Assembly (NCBI RefSeq): GCF_003344045.1
Contig: NZ_QFWX01000004.1
Span: 1 to 64,000, forward strand
Reading direction: 5' to 3'
DNA: 64,000 nt
DNA from: Marinobacter vulgaris
GTDB lineage: Bacteria > Pseudomonadota > Gammaproteobacteria > Pseudomonadales > Oleiphilaceae
Shown: positions 9,797 through 18,975 of the stretch, piece after piece
Numbering within the stretch: position 1 is the stretch's first letter
Layout of the letters: each line of letters begins with the position of its first letter
Program-made: the position numbers and the translations under genes
Notes under the pieces: generated by a model
What the model saw: the letters and a program-made list of their open reading frames with translations, nothing else
Told to the model about the DNA's origin: nothing
Databases searched by the model: none

Positions 9797-9934
9797 ACTA
9801 CGAACTCCTGATACAAATAGATCTGGCGCCATCGGAGATGGTAGGCTCAAATCTCTGGTCCCTTAAGCCATAAGCATATAGGATATCACTGAGGAAGATA
9901 AGCCTGATTCTGGGCCTACAAGAAGTAACCAGGG

Positions 9935-10990
9935 ATGATAAGACCACAAATGACGACCAAACCAAACCAATCGAGCTTGAACATCGGTATACTGCCATAT
10001 GACATGCAAGCTAACCGCTACATCGAGAAAAACCGGTTGATTCTAGAAAAACTTGGAACCATCCTTCCGGTTCCTCATCCCGCCAAATTACTGAAAACCC
10101 TGTTACTGAATGTATTTCGTACAGGAAAACTAAAGCCTTTTGACGTTCTAATTTTAAACTGGCGAGAAAACGCTTTAAGATCAGAAAATAATTCCATAAC
10201 TTTTAAAACTATATTCGAATATATCTCGACTATGGTACTGCACAGATTGTCGTGCAAAAAATTGATTTACGTTGCACATAACAGGTTTCCACATAATATA
10301 GATAAGAAACAACAGACCACTGCCAAAAAAATTATTAAATTTGGTTATAGTCTATCCGACTTAATTGTTGTTCACTCCTTCCCAGAGGCTGATCCAGGAA
10401 AAAAGATTCACTACGTACCACACCCATTATACGACATTAACCACGATAACGAGATCCTAAACCCACCTCTGTTTATGGGCGAATTTTATGTCATTATTGG
10501 GCGCATTCAACAATACAAAAATCTCGAAAAGGTTATTATAAATTGGCCAAAAAATAAATCACTTTTAATACTTGGACCATGCGATAATAAAAATTACCTT
10601 AAATATATTAAAAATCTCATCAAAAATAAAGATATAATTATTGAGGCTAAATTTCATAGTGAAAATTATCTTAAAAAATGTATCGAAAAATCGAAAGGTG
10701 TCATAGTAAGCAATGACAATGAAAGTATGTATGTCAGTGGCAGTTTCTTTTTCGCGATTTCTTGTCACTCCAAAGTTTTTGCGCTTGACTCACCATTCTA
10801 TCGCTGGATAAATGACACCCCGCTATCGCCTTGTATCTTTTCTTTTTCAAGCATTGATAAATTAATAAAAGCCATTGAAAACCAGCCTGAATTGGCTAAG
10901 GGACAATGTGAATGCATACACCAGCTAGCTTCACCATTATTCGGTGATGACATAATCGAAGATTCGTGGCGCAGAATAATTTACAATTAA
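9935..10990 (+). CDS. GT-B type glycosyltransferase, AT-rich
   Basis: A 351-residue protein with the outline of a GT-B glycosyltransferase: a first domain starting LNIGILPYD, a linker with LIYVAHNRFPHN and LIVVHSFPEADPG, and a second nucleotide-binding domain with FYVIIGRIQQYKNLEKVI (about 188-205) and ESMYVSGSFFFAISCHSKVFALDSP near the C-terminus. The last stretch fits the donor-binding region although the classical E-x7-E is not clear. The pattern (GRIQxYKNL) recalls polysaccharide beta-glycosyltransferases. The gene runs against the main operon, is clearly AT-rich with AAA/ATT-heavy codon use, and is followed after 33 bases by the pyruvyl transferase; the pair looks like an inserted unit. 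ATG 9935 is used; ATG 9950 is also possible. Confidence 0.75.
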   Translation: MIRPQMTTKPNQSSLNIGILPYDMQANRYIEKNRLILEKLGTILPVPHPAKLLKTLLLNVFRTGKLKPFDVLILNWRENALRSENNSITFKTIFEYISTMVLHRLSCKKLIYVAHNRFPHNIDKKQQTTAKKIIKFGYSLSDLIVVHSFPEADPGKKIHYVPHPLYDINHDNEILNPPLFMGEFYVIIGRIQQYKNLEKVIINWPKNKSLLILGPCDNKNYLKYIKNLIKNKDIIIEAKFHSENYLKKCIEKSKGVIVSNDNESMYVSGSFFFAISCHSKVFALDSPFYRWINDTPLSPCIFSFSSIDKLIKAIENQPELAKGQCECIHQLASPLFGDDIIEDSWRRIIYN

Positions 10991-11023
10991 TAGTAACGGA
11001 TATTTAAAATAGGTGGTATCGTA

Positions 11024-12268
11024 ATGTATCGAAAAAAACTCTCTGGCTTTATAGAACAACTATATTACTTAGTATCAATATGTTGGGGATATTTTTTAAA
11101 AAATAATGATCGAAAAACTCATGCAATCATACTTCCGCCAGCTGGTTCCGGCAGTCTGGGAGATCAAGCTATGGTCAATGCCTTAACGAGCAACTTAATT
11201 GAAAATGGATTTCAGTCACTTCAGGTCGTTCGCTTTTCCGAACATGACAACTGGGGTAGAGCTGAGATTTTTTTTGACAAAGAGCTAACCTGGCCAAGAC
11301 GTAATATTTTTACTTGGATGACTTTCGCTAGAAACCTCTCGAAAAGTTCTCATTTTATTACAGTAGGTGCCGATATTCTCGACGGGAAATATGGCGCTAT
11401 AAAACCCCGACGAATGCTGAAGTTGAACAGCCTTGCCCGTAAGCTTGGCCTTGATGCCAGAATTTGTGGCTTCAGTTTTAACGAAAACCCAAATCAATCG
11501 ATTATTGATGGCTTCGTTAAAATGGATAAATCTGTGTTGTGTTTTCTAAGAGATCCTATATCATCCTCTCGATTTGAAAAGCTTACACATAGAAAAGCGG
11601 AAGAATGCGCTGATCTAGCTTTTTTACTCCAGCCAACTAGAACTGCAATAACAGACAAGGTCAGTAAGTGGATTCTGAATGAAAGAGAGGCGGGACGAAC
11701 TGTCATGGCAGTCAATTTAAATTATCTACCATTCAGTTTCTGTGAAAACTCCGATCTTGAAGAATTCGTTATTTTGGATAAAATTTCTCTAAACATTAAT
11801 GAATTACTCAAAAACTTTGAAGACCTGTCCATAGTATTCGTTCCCCACGACTATCGCGGAAAAAATAGTGACCTTTGGTTTGCATCGGAAATTTATTCTC
11901 GACTGTCTCCACATTTAATCAACCGGTCATTTTTGCTGCAAGATACAATTGATGCATCAGAAATAAAGTCGATTGCAGGTATGGTTGATTGCGCTGTAAC
12001 TGGACGAATGCACTTTTTAATTGCTTTACTTGGACAGAAGACCCCCGCGATTAGTCTCACCTATCAAGGTAAGTTCGACGGACTCTATAAGTATTTTGAT
12101 CTCGAAGGCCTTACAATGGATATTAGAAAATCGCTAGAGCCCGATTACTTTTTGGAATCCGTTAACAATTTATTGGAACATCGCCTATTTTATAAGGAAA
12201 AGATCCAATCACATCTTCCTAATGTACTGAACTTAAGCAGTAGCCAACTGCCTAATACCATAAATTAA
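11024..12268 (+). CDS. Polysaccharide pyruvyl transferase family protein
   Basis: A 414-residue member of the polysaccharide pyruvyl transferase family (PF04230 type), which transfers pyruvate from phosphoenolpyruvate as a ketal onto sugars of lipid-linked repeats. The signature glycine region PPAGSGSLGDQAM lies at about 36-48. The family's C-terminal block is present as VDCAVTGRMHFLIALLGQKTPAISLTYQGKFDGL (about 323-356), including the conserved Arg-Met-His. An SD-like AGGTGG precedes the ATG. It follows the plus-strand GT-B gene and converges on a GT2 gene; both share the low GC content. A pyruvyl group would give the EPS extra negative charge. Confidence 0.86.
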   Translation: MYRKKLSGFIEQLYYLVSICWGYFLKNNDRKTHAIILPPAGSGSLGDQAMVNALTSNLIENGFQSLQVVRFSEHDNWGRAEIFFDKELTWPRRNIFTWMTFARNLSKSSHFITVGADILDGKYGAIKPRRMLKLNSLARKLGLDARICGFSFNENPNQSIIDGFVKMDKSVLCFLRDPISSSRFEKLTHRKAEECADLAFLLQPTRTAITDKVSKWILNEREAGRTVMAVNLNYLPFSFCENSDLEEFVILDKISLNINELLKNFEDLSIVFVPHDYRGKNSDLWFASEIYSRLSPHLINRSFLLQDTIDASEIKSIAGMVDCAVTGRMHFLIALLGQKTPAISLTYQGKFDGLYKYFDLEGLTMDIRKSLEPDYFLESVNNLLEHRLFYKEKIQSHLPNVLNLSSSQLPNTIN

Positions 12269-12339
12269 CAGTAGTGGTACCTATATAAAACCATGTGTTT
12301 TTTATGTAGAAACTTTTCTTATTTATTTTTATTTAAAAG

Positions 12340-13209
12340 CTACCTGATAATTTTCTTGACTACCATTATATAATAGGAAAATGGCTCAAGTATTGGTTGT
12401 CTCTGCTTTAGAAAAATTAAAAATATTTTAATAAACTTAAAACATCCCAAGCTTAGTGCTCTTTTTAGAATAGATAGTCCGCCCATTCTTTTATCCCCAA
12501 GCTTTCTTTCCTGAAGAAAAGAATTATAACGGATGTGGTTTTCCAATCTTATATTGTAATGAACCTCGTCCCGCTTAGAACTCAAGCTACCTGGCCGACC
12601 TTGTCGAACGATGTACACTGTTTCATCACAAGCATCAATACGATCAGCGCATAAACCAAGTCTCAGTGAACAAACAAGGTCATTGGCTACGATTGTTTCA
12701 TCGAATTCGATCTGGTGCTCTACAAACAAGGATCTACGAATCATCTTGCTCCAGGGAGAATGAAATCGATATCTGATCCAGTCGGATTTATAGTCCAGAA
12801 AGCTATCAACTAATTTTTCATAAGATTTGTGGCGAGTACCCGCCTGATCATTCCAATCGTGCTTGCTCTTAGGGCGGAAATAAATAATGTCAGATCGGCT
12901 ATCAAAAAATCTTTCGAAGACACAGAAAGCATTTCCAGTGAACCAGTCATCCGAATCAGCGAATACCAACCATTCTCCCCGCGACTTCGATACACCGATG
13001 TTACGAGCTGTACCTGGCCCGTCACCTGGACGATCATTTCTATAGATTTTCAGATTTCTTTTATAACACTCATTCTCGTTAAACGGTTTCTCGCTGCGAT
13101 CATCGATCAGAATAATTTCATATTCAGGAGTGTCAGGAATCGTACCCAGCAATTCAAGCAGAGTTTCTCCCGAATCTTTGTAAGGGATTATTATTGACAG
13201 TTTAATCAT
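12340..13209 (-). CDS. Family 2 glycosyltransferase
   Basis: A 289-residue GT-A glycosyltransferase. It starts directly with the nucleotide-binding strand IKLSIIIPYKDSGETL, followed by EIILIDDRSE (about 30-39), GPGTARNIGVSKSRG (about 62-76) and the metal-binding DSDDW (about 84-88). The C-terminal third is basic and hydrophobic (FKFIKIFLIFLKQ, YYIMVVKKIIR), consistent with peripheral membrane attachment. It is AT-rich like the two plus-strand genes on its left and converges with the pyruvyl transferase gene, with 71 bases between the stops. No clear terminator hairpin was seen in that gap. The sugar is unknown. Confidence 0.88.
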   Translation of the reverse strand: MIKLSIIIPYKDSGETLLELLGTIPDTPEYEIILIDDRSEKPFNENECYKRNLKIYRNDRPGDGPGTARNIGVSKSRGEWLVFADSDDWFTGNAFCVFERFFDSRSDIIYFRPKSKHDWNDQAGTRHKSYEKLVDSFLDYKSDWIRYRFHSPWSKMIRRSLFVEHQIEFDETIVANDLVCSLRLGLCADRIDACDETVYIVRQGRPGSLSSKRDEVHYNIRLENHIRYNSFLQERKLGDKRMGGLSILKRALSLGCFKFIKIFLIFLKQRQPILEPFSYYIMVVKKIIR

Positions 13210-13300
13210 TTTCTATCGATTGGTAATGGTAAATTCAATGACTCTTATTATTGAGATTGTTTGTTTTAATTTTCTCTTGTTGCTCACAGCATCCCGGCTT

Positions 13301-14746
13301 TCAGTGCTTCTTCTGAAGAAGCTTATAATCTTTACGCAACTGCACCAGTCTCTTCGGACTTCCAACACCAGCAGGGTGCCCGCCCAGCCTCGTATTTATC
13401 TGCCACCCCAATGGGTATTTTATCACCTCTTTTGAACCTTCTGTTTTATGAGCATCTTCTGTCGAGGTTTCCCGGCTCAAGATCTGCCCAAAGGCTATGG
13501 CAAGGCCGCCAAAGAGGTACCAATAGTACTGGGAAAGCCCCCAGTAGTTGAGACTGTATACCGCATACATCCAAAATAAAGCGATAAGGGCCCGATTCAG
13601 ATTCCAGTAAAATCGAGTACTGACTTCAGTCGCCATATCCCTGAGCAATTGCTGATTTCGCTTGAACCGTTGATAGATTTTTATGATAAATCTCAAAAAC
13701 AAGACGAAACCTATTAGACCTATCTCTATCAGCAGCTCGCCATACATATTATGGCTGGCCTGGGTACTTCCCCACGTGTTTGCCTTTACTTCCGGTGTTG
13801 TGCCGACACCATGCCCAACAATAGGCCTCTTCATGCCAAGTTTGAACTCAGCTATCGTCCCATCAATTCGACCTTGAGTAGTAGCACCACCAGCAGTATC
13901 TGAGGAAAATATAGAGATATATCGATCTTTTTGAATAGGTTCCATAACAGACCAGCCGGCAAAACCTATTCCGATAGCTACCAATATCAATACAAATTTA
14001 TGTGATGAGTCTTTAAAGATGATCCAGCCAACAACGAGTAGCGCAAGAAATGCCCCTCTCGACATTGTCAGAATAAGAGCGTAGAGCAGTAAGGGCACCA
14101 AAATTAAGTATAATACTTTTGCGTACCATCGCCCCGTAAATAACAGATAGTGTAAAAAAGGAGCCGCTGTAGCAATTACGAATCCCAATTCATTGGGGTT
14201 GATAACGTCTGTTGGCGCCCCAGCTAGTCTACCAGCAAATTCCCCACCGCCTATGTAGGTAGAGTCTCCCCAGTAACCCTGGGTGATGTTCAGGTACAAG
14301 GGCTCAAGCACACGGATAACCTGGCAGCCTACGAACACCCAAAGGAACAGCACCAGGCGCCTTCTGGAATCAATAATCAGGGCGGTAAAAAACAGGAACA
14401 CAATTGCCTTGATGAATTCGGGGAGATTGTGCCTTATAACGCTGCCCTGGTATTCAACCAGGGGCCATGAAAGCACCATGTATCCAAGCAACACCAAAAC
14501 AGCCTGAAATATAGGATCACGGGTTTTACCCTTCAACCTTTCACGCTGGACAAACAAAAGGCCAGCAATCAACGCAACCAACAACAATGTCGGGCGAATT
14601 GCGCCATAGCCGGGTATCCGGTTAGAGAGATGGAGAAAGAAATTGACGAGAAAGAAAAGATAAACCCAAAATACACCATCAGTAACACCAACGGAGCTTT
14701 GGGTTCCGTAGTTCGAATTCGGGACTGATTGCTGCTGCCGAGACAT
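13301..14746 (-). CDS. O-antigen ligase/polymerase-like membrane protein
   Basis: A 481-residue inner-membrane protein with about 10-12 hydrophobic segments and a periplasmic loop in the second half. The Wzy_C/O-antigen ligase core is recognisable around MSRGAFLALLVVGWIIF (about 232-248) and the later QASHNMYGELLIEIGLIGFVLF (about 315-336), with the conserved His of this family. It would polymerise EPS repeats or attach glycan in the periplasm. ATG 14746 overlaps the previous stop as TGATG and has GGGT upstream, so I prefer it to the in-frame start at 14827. It is coupled to the polysaccharide deacetylase gene. Confidence 0.88.
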   Translation of the reverse strand: MSRQQQSVPNSNYGTQSSVGVTDGVFWVYLFFLVNFFLHLSNRIPGYGAIRPTLLLVALIAGLLFVQRERLKGKTRDPIFQAVLVLLGYMVLSWPLVEYQGSVIRHNLPEFIKAIVFLFFTALIIDSRRRLVLFLWVFVGCQVIRVLEPLYLNITQGYWGDSTYIGGGEFAGRLAGAPTDVINPNELGFVIATAAPFLHYLLFTGRWYAKVLYLILVPLLLYALILTMSRGAFLALLVVGWIIFKDSSHKFVLILVAIGIGFAGWSVMEPIQKDRYISIFSSDTAGGATTQGRIDGTIAEFKLGMKRPIVGHGVGTTPEVKANTWGSTQASHNMYGELLIEIGLIGFVLFLRFIIKIYQRFKRNQQLLRDMATEVSTRFYWNLNRALIALFWMYAVYSLNYWGLSQYYWYLFGGLAIAFGQILSRETSTEDAHKTEGSKEVIKYPLGWQINTRLGGHPAGVGSPKRLVQLRKDYKLLQKKH

Positions 14747-15756
14747 CAGTAATGCACCCTTGCCTGACCACGTAGGTAATGGCCGATCAACTCTACTCCG
14801 GAAACAGCCTTGCAGAACTGGAACCAATTATTCCCACTGGAGTGCCTGCGTAAAGCAAATCGGTGTTTCATGCCTGCAGCGTCCGAGAAGGCAGCCACGG
14901 CACAACGAAATCCGTTCTTCTCAACCTGTTTCATCAAATCTGCAGAAAAATCGTCTGGCATGCCGTTTGGATAACAGAAAGAGAAAGGTTCCCGTCCAAG
15001 CTCCTCTGCCAGCCGCGCCCGGCAATCTCTGATTTCCAGCTCAGCGTGGGAGCTATTGACCTGCCCCAACGTGGGATGGGTCACGGTATGCCCGCCAATC
15101 TCGATACCGGCCGCCTGCAGTTCCCGGAGTTGCTCCCAGGTACAGGCGGCAAAACGTTCTGGCGCATTTTCAGGTAATTCCAGGCCCCAGGCGTCCGCCA
15201 GCGCCGCAATCACTTCGTGCTTTTCAGCGTCTGGTACTGCAAGCAGAAAACTAATAAGCCGCTTCCAGATCTTGGGAGAATTTGTTTTCAGTTCATTTTC
15301 TTCAATTCGTAACCCTTGCCACTGAAACACAGAATTATTCTCGCCGGCATGTTCCAGAATCCAGCTTATTTTGTCTGGCCACAACCAGAGGTCACCGCTT
15401 ACAAAGCCTGTTGTAACAAACAGAGTGGCCGGTACCGAATGTTCGCGAAGAACGGGCCATGCGATATCGTAGAAATCCCGGTAGCCATCATCTACGGTGA
15501 TCACTATGGCATTGCGGGGAACTCGTTGTTCGGACTCAAGGTAGCCACACAAGGTCTCCAGAGTCATCGGCTGGTAATAACGCCTGATATGAGCCACCTG
15601 CTTTCTGAAGTTTTCCCGTGAGGCTTCCCCCCCTGCCGGTGCTTCCGTAAAGCGGTGATACATCAGGATCCGGGGCTGCCTGGCTGTCAGCAACCGTGCC
15701 GCACTGTAAAGTCCATACTTCCCGGCTGCTCTGACAACTTTTGATGCAGTACTCAT
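14746..15756 (-). CDS. Polysaccharide deacetylase (NodB-type)
   Basis: A 336-residue carbohydrate esterase 4-type protein. The NodB core begins with AIVITVDDGYRDFYD (about 83-97), where the second Asp is the metal ligand; the metal-binding histidines follow in IGGHTVTHPTL (about 216-226), and FCYPNG and LRRHSSGNNWFQF come later. It would remove N-acetyl groups from sugars of the EPS or a precursor. No signal peptide is evident; the N-terminus has only a weak amphipathic stretch, so its location is uncertain. The ATG overlaps the preceding glycosyltransferase stop as ATGA, with GGGGAG 8 bases upstream. It is distinct from the XrtA-type deacetylase at 31.7-32.6 kb. Confidence 0.88.
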   Translation of the reverse strand: MSTASKVVRAAGKYGLYSAARLLTARQPRILMYHRFTEAPAGGEASRENFRKQVAHIRRYYQPMTLETLCGYLESEQRVPRNAIVITVDDGYRDFYDIAWPVLREHSVPATLFVTTGFVSGDLWLWPDKISWILEHAGENNSVFQWQGLRIEENELKTNSPKIWKRLISFLLAVPDAEKHEVIAALADAWGLELPENAPERFAACTWEQLRELQAAGIEIGGHTVTHPTLGQVNSSHAELEIRDCRARLAEELGREPFSFCYPNGMPDDFSADLMKQVEKNGFRCAVAAFSDAAGMKHRFALRRHSSGNNWFQFCKAVSGVELIGHYLRGQARVHY

Positions 15757-16916
15757 CCAATACTCTCCCCGGTGGTCTCATTCTCAAACCACCCTGATCG
15801 CCGGGCAAGTATGCCGCGATACAGTGACTCGTGCGCCTCTATCATTTTTGCCATGCTGAAGTCTTTTTCAGCATTGCACCTGGCTCGCTCGCCCATGGAC
15901 TTCCTCAGCTCCGGATCCTCAGCCAGTTTCCTTACGGCCATGGCGAGGGACTGCGTGTCTCCGACTGGATAAACAAACCCATCTTCGCCGTGGGTGACCG
16001 CTTCCGGATTTCCCCCAACCCCGCTACACACCACCGGCAGTCCGGCACGTTTATACTCTACGATTGCATTGGAGAACCCTTCGGATTCTGAACACAGTAT
16101 AGCGATATCCAGAGAGGCAAGGCAGCCAGCTACGTTATCAGTGCTGCCCACAAGGTGAAGGCGCCCCTCAACACCCTTTTCCCTGGCCCTGCGGCCCAAC
16201 TCTGCTCCGTCGCCTGCCCCAATCACCACTAGATTCAAATCCGGAACAGCATCGCGCAGCAATGCCAGGCAATCTACTGCGTCTTCAATGCGCTTGATGG
16301 GCCTTATGTTGGCAACCAGCCCCATCAGCAAACACCCCTCCCTTTGAAGTCTTTCAAGCTCAGTGGCTTGGGGACTCATAACGGGGCTGGCTGATCCCGG
16401 TTCAGGAAAGCCGTTGTAAATAACGTGGACATCCTGTTCGGCAAAGCCTTCTGCCGCTGCTGTAACTGCCCGCACGGCTCGACTGTTTGTAACAACACCT
16501 TCGGTAAAGCGCCCGGTCAGACGCAACGTGCGTTTCAGCGTGGGCGTGTACCAGTACCCCATATCCCGGCGCGACAAAAGCGTGCGAATACCGAACAGAC
16601 GGAAAACCGGTGGACAGATAATAGAGGGATCATTGAAAAATACGTGGGCGAGGCGGTATCCGCGCTGGCGAAAACGGCGGGCAAGCCGCATCAATGCCAG
16701 CCAGGTGGCAGGTGAAGCCAGTGATCGACGCCCCAGGACCGTATATTCGCAGGGAAAACCGTGTTCCCGGAGCCAGGGTGAATCTTCAAACACCAACAGA
16801 TGGGGCGCAAATTCGGACCGATTCAGCCCCCCTACGAGGGCATGAAGCTGACCTTCCGTCCCCGCGTGGGGATTACGGAAATAATCGATCACATATAACA
16901 ACGGGGTAACGCTCAT
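15753..16916 (-). CDS. Family 4 (GT-B) glycosyltransferase
   Basis: A 387-residue retaining glycosyltransferase. The acceptor domain begins PLLYVIDYFRNPHAGTEGQL, with the glycine loop typical of GT4. The donor domain shows LMGLVANIRPIKRIEDAV (about 197-214) and the E-x7-E motif ESEGFSNAIVE (about 278-288), followed by GLPVVCSGVGGNPEAV. GC-rich codon use matches the core genes. It overlaps the deacetylase start by 4 bases and follows the GT2 gene after about 40 bases, so all are probably one transcript. The sugar specificity is not readable. Confidence 0.92.
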   Translation of the reverse strand: MSVTPLLYVIDYFRNPHAGTEGQLHALVGGLNRSEFAPHLLVFEDSPWLREHGFPCEYTVLGRRSLASPATWLALMRLARRFRQRGYRLAHVFFNDPSIICPPVFRLFGIRTLLSRRDMGYWYTPTLKRTLRLTGRFTEGVVTNSRAVRAVTAAAEGFAEQDVHVIYNGFPEPGSASPVMSPQATELERLQREGCLLMGLVANIRPIKRIEDAVDCLALLRDAVPDLNLVVIGAGDGAELGRRAREKGVEGRLHLVGSTDNVAGCLASLDIAILCSESEGFSNAIVEYKRAGLPVVCSGVGGNPEAVTHGEDGFVYPVGDTQSLAMAVRKLAEDPELRKSMGERARCNAEKDFSMAKMIEAHESLYRGILARRSGWFENETTGESIG

Positions 16917-16956
16917 CCATGAATCCCTGTTTTCAACAACTATTGGATGTAATTAA

Positions 16957-17835
16957 TCAGTGGACCGGTTCCCGGCCCATTAAAACTCCGATTGCCCTTG
17001 CCGGGTCACTCACCCCGGCTATCAGCAAGTACCTTAACGCCTTCAGGTGTTGGTGCTGCTTCAGGTAAATCCTGCCAAGGCGATAATTGAGCACTGCCCT
17101 GCGCCGCCTTATGGTGGCCCTTTTGTAGGGGAACCGGGCGGCAGCCCTGTGTAAAATCTCAAACCCGTTCTGCCACCTCGTCATCTCACCGTTGGCACTG
17201 ATGGTGGCGTCGTGCTTCCGGTAATAAAAGCAGGTATGGCCCGAATACACCATACGGGTCTGCTCTACCACCCGCAGAAGGAAGTCGTGGTCCTGTGCCG
17301 CACGAAACGTCTCCTCGAGAGCGCCAGCCTGCTCTACAACACTGCGCCTGAACATACATAGTCCCGGAGATACCACGTAACAGTCCAGCAGAAGCCTGTC
17401 CGGCTCACTATACTCCACGTGGTCTTCATCAAACAGTGGGTACAGTTCCCTCCCGTTTATATCAATGGCGTGCCCCTGACCGTACACAATACCCACTGAG
17501 GCATCCGCATCCATGATTTCTGCGTGGTGCTCAAGAGCCCCGGGGGCGAGCAGATCGTCGCTATCAATGATAACAATATAGTCCCCCCGGGCTTCGCTGA
17601 GGCCGAGATTGACCGAGGCGGCCTGTCCCTTGTTCGCGTTGCCGGGATGAGCCAACAGCCGCAACCGGGGATCACTGTGGCTGGCAAGCCATTCCCGGGT
17701 GCCATCCTCAGACCCATCATCCACGACAAGGTATTCAATATCCGCGAGACTCTGATCCAGCACAGATGCAACTGTTATTGGAATCAGGTCCTTACGGTTA
17801 TATGCAGGCGTTATTATCGAAACCTTTGGTTTCAT
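16957..17835 (-). CDS. Family 2 glycosyltransferase
   Basis: A 292-residue GT-A glycosyltransferase with all hallmarks in order: KVSIITPAYNRKDLIP (about 4-19), YLVVDDGSEDGTREWL (about 35-50), KGQAASVNLGLSEARGDY and the metal site DSDDLLAPG (about 92-100). The ATG at 17835 has AAGGATA 5 bases upstream. It is the first gene of a minus-strand run (GT2-GT4-deacetylase-ligase) and is divergent from the GT2 gene at 18013. The 177 bases between them should therefore hold promoters for both directions. The donor sugar is unknown. Confidence 0.9.
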   Translation of the reverse strand: MKPKVSIITPAYNRKDLIPITVASVLDQSLADIEYLVVDDGSEDGTREWLASHSDPRLRLLAHPGNANKGQAASVNLGLSEARGDYIVIIDSDDLLAPGALEHHAEIMDADASVGIVYGQGHAIDINGRELYPLFDEDHVEYSEPDRLLLDCYVVSPGLCMFRRSVVEQAGALEETFRAAQDHDFLLRVVEQTRMVYSGHTCFYYRKHDATISANGEMTRWQNGFEILHRAAARFPYKRATIRRRRAVLNYRLGRIYLKQHQHLKALRYLLIAGVSDPARAIGVLMGREPVH

Positions 17836-18012
17836 GGCGTATCCTTCAATCCTTTGACGAGCTGATCAAATAACAAGGTAGCATGATGAGACGTGAAGTT
17901 TTGAAAATACTACCAAATTTATATGATAGTCTCACAAGTCAAAGGATCACTTCGCCGCTTTAATGCCTTACGCTAATTTCAAGCAACATCGGCGCTACAC
18001 GGATGGACACTC

Positions 18013-18972
18013 ATGGTACAAGCACCGGCCCCTGAATCCACTACAAACGACCTGGTTATTTACATATTTTCATTCAACCGGGGGAGGTTTTTGGACAATT
18101 GCCTCAAATCAGTTGCTGCCTGTGCTGAGGGAATACCGGTTACGGTCATCGATGATAAGAGCGACGACCGGAATACCCGGGGAATACTTGCAAAGTATCG
18201 TTCCCGGCTGAAGGTAATCACCGCCGGCGAAGCCGAGATTTCAGAGCACAAAACCGGCGGGCTCTATAATAATATGCGCTTCGCGTTCCAGGACGCCCGG
18301 GAATCAGGCAAACGTTTTGTACTGTTTCTGCAGGATGACATGCAGCTGGTGCGCCCTATCTTGCCCAGGGACATTACGGGGGCAGCGGCCTTTTTCGAAG
18401 CCAACCCCAATACAGCAGAGCTTCATACCTGTTTCATGAAGCGGTTTTTTGCAAACCGGGATGAGCAACTGGCCGAGCTGGACGCCACTGGAGAAGCGTA
18501 CCTCAGGCCATCAAACTATCCAGGCTTCTCGGGATTCTCCGCTGTCGGGCTATTCGACATCGAACGGGTCAGGCAACTGTTCGGGGAGCTCCAGCAGGGT
18601 GAGTACGCCAACAACGAGTTTGCCCAGAAAAACGGCATACAAATGGGCATTTCCACGCGGCCCTTCATGATGTGGCTGCCGTACCCAATTTCGCATCGGG
18701 GGAAGACGCGCAACCTCCCACTGCAGCTCGTAGAGTCATTTGCTGGCTGTGGCTTTTATCCCTATGAGATCATGACCGACACAGCTGTTGACGAACTTCT
18801 CGAACGCCCTTTGGAGCAGCACCCCTATGCTGAAGACTGGCTGGACTGCGGGCCGTTGAAACAGACTCCTGTGTGGAGCTTTGCCGGGGGATTGTCCAAC
18901 CTGATCGCCCGCGGTGGCCTGCGAGGGCGGCTGGGTCAGTGGCTTTACCGCTTAAGACACCAGGGATCATAG
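18013..18972 (+). CDS. Family 2-like glycosyltransferase
   Basis: A 319-residue GT-A-like protein. The strand LVIYIFSFNRGRFLDNCLKS (about 14-33), VTVIDDKSDD (about 42-51) and the predicted metal site LQDDMQLVRP (about 109-118) support a glycosyltransferase. The second half (NYPGFSGFSAVGLFDIERV; PFMMWLPYPISHRGKTRNLP) resembles proteins annotated as glycosyltransferase-like without a known sugar. It is one of the few plus-strand genes and has normal GC, so it is not obviously part of the AT-rich inserts. It ends only 3 bases from the stop of the convergent ABC exporter gene, with no room for a separate terminator. Confidence 0.8.
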   Translation: MVQAPAPESTTNDLVIYIFSFNRGRFLDNCLKSVAACAEGIPVTVIDDKSDDRNTRGILAKYRSRLKVITAGEAEISEHKTGGLYNNMRFAFQDARESGKRFVLFLQDDMQLVRPILPRDITGAAAFFEANPNTAELHTCFMKRFFANRDEQLAELDATGEAYLRPSNYPGFSGFSAVGLFDIERVRQLFGELQQGEYANNEFAQKNGIQMGISTRPFMMWLPYPISHRGKTRNLPLQLVESFAGCGFYPYEIMTDTAVDELLERPLEQHPYAEDWLDCGPLKQTPVWSFAGGLSNLIARGGLRGRLGQWLYRLRHQGS

Positions 18973-18975
18973 GGC

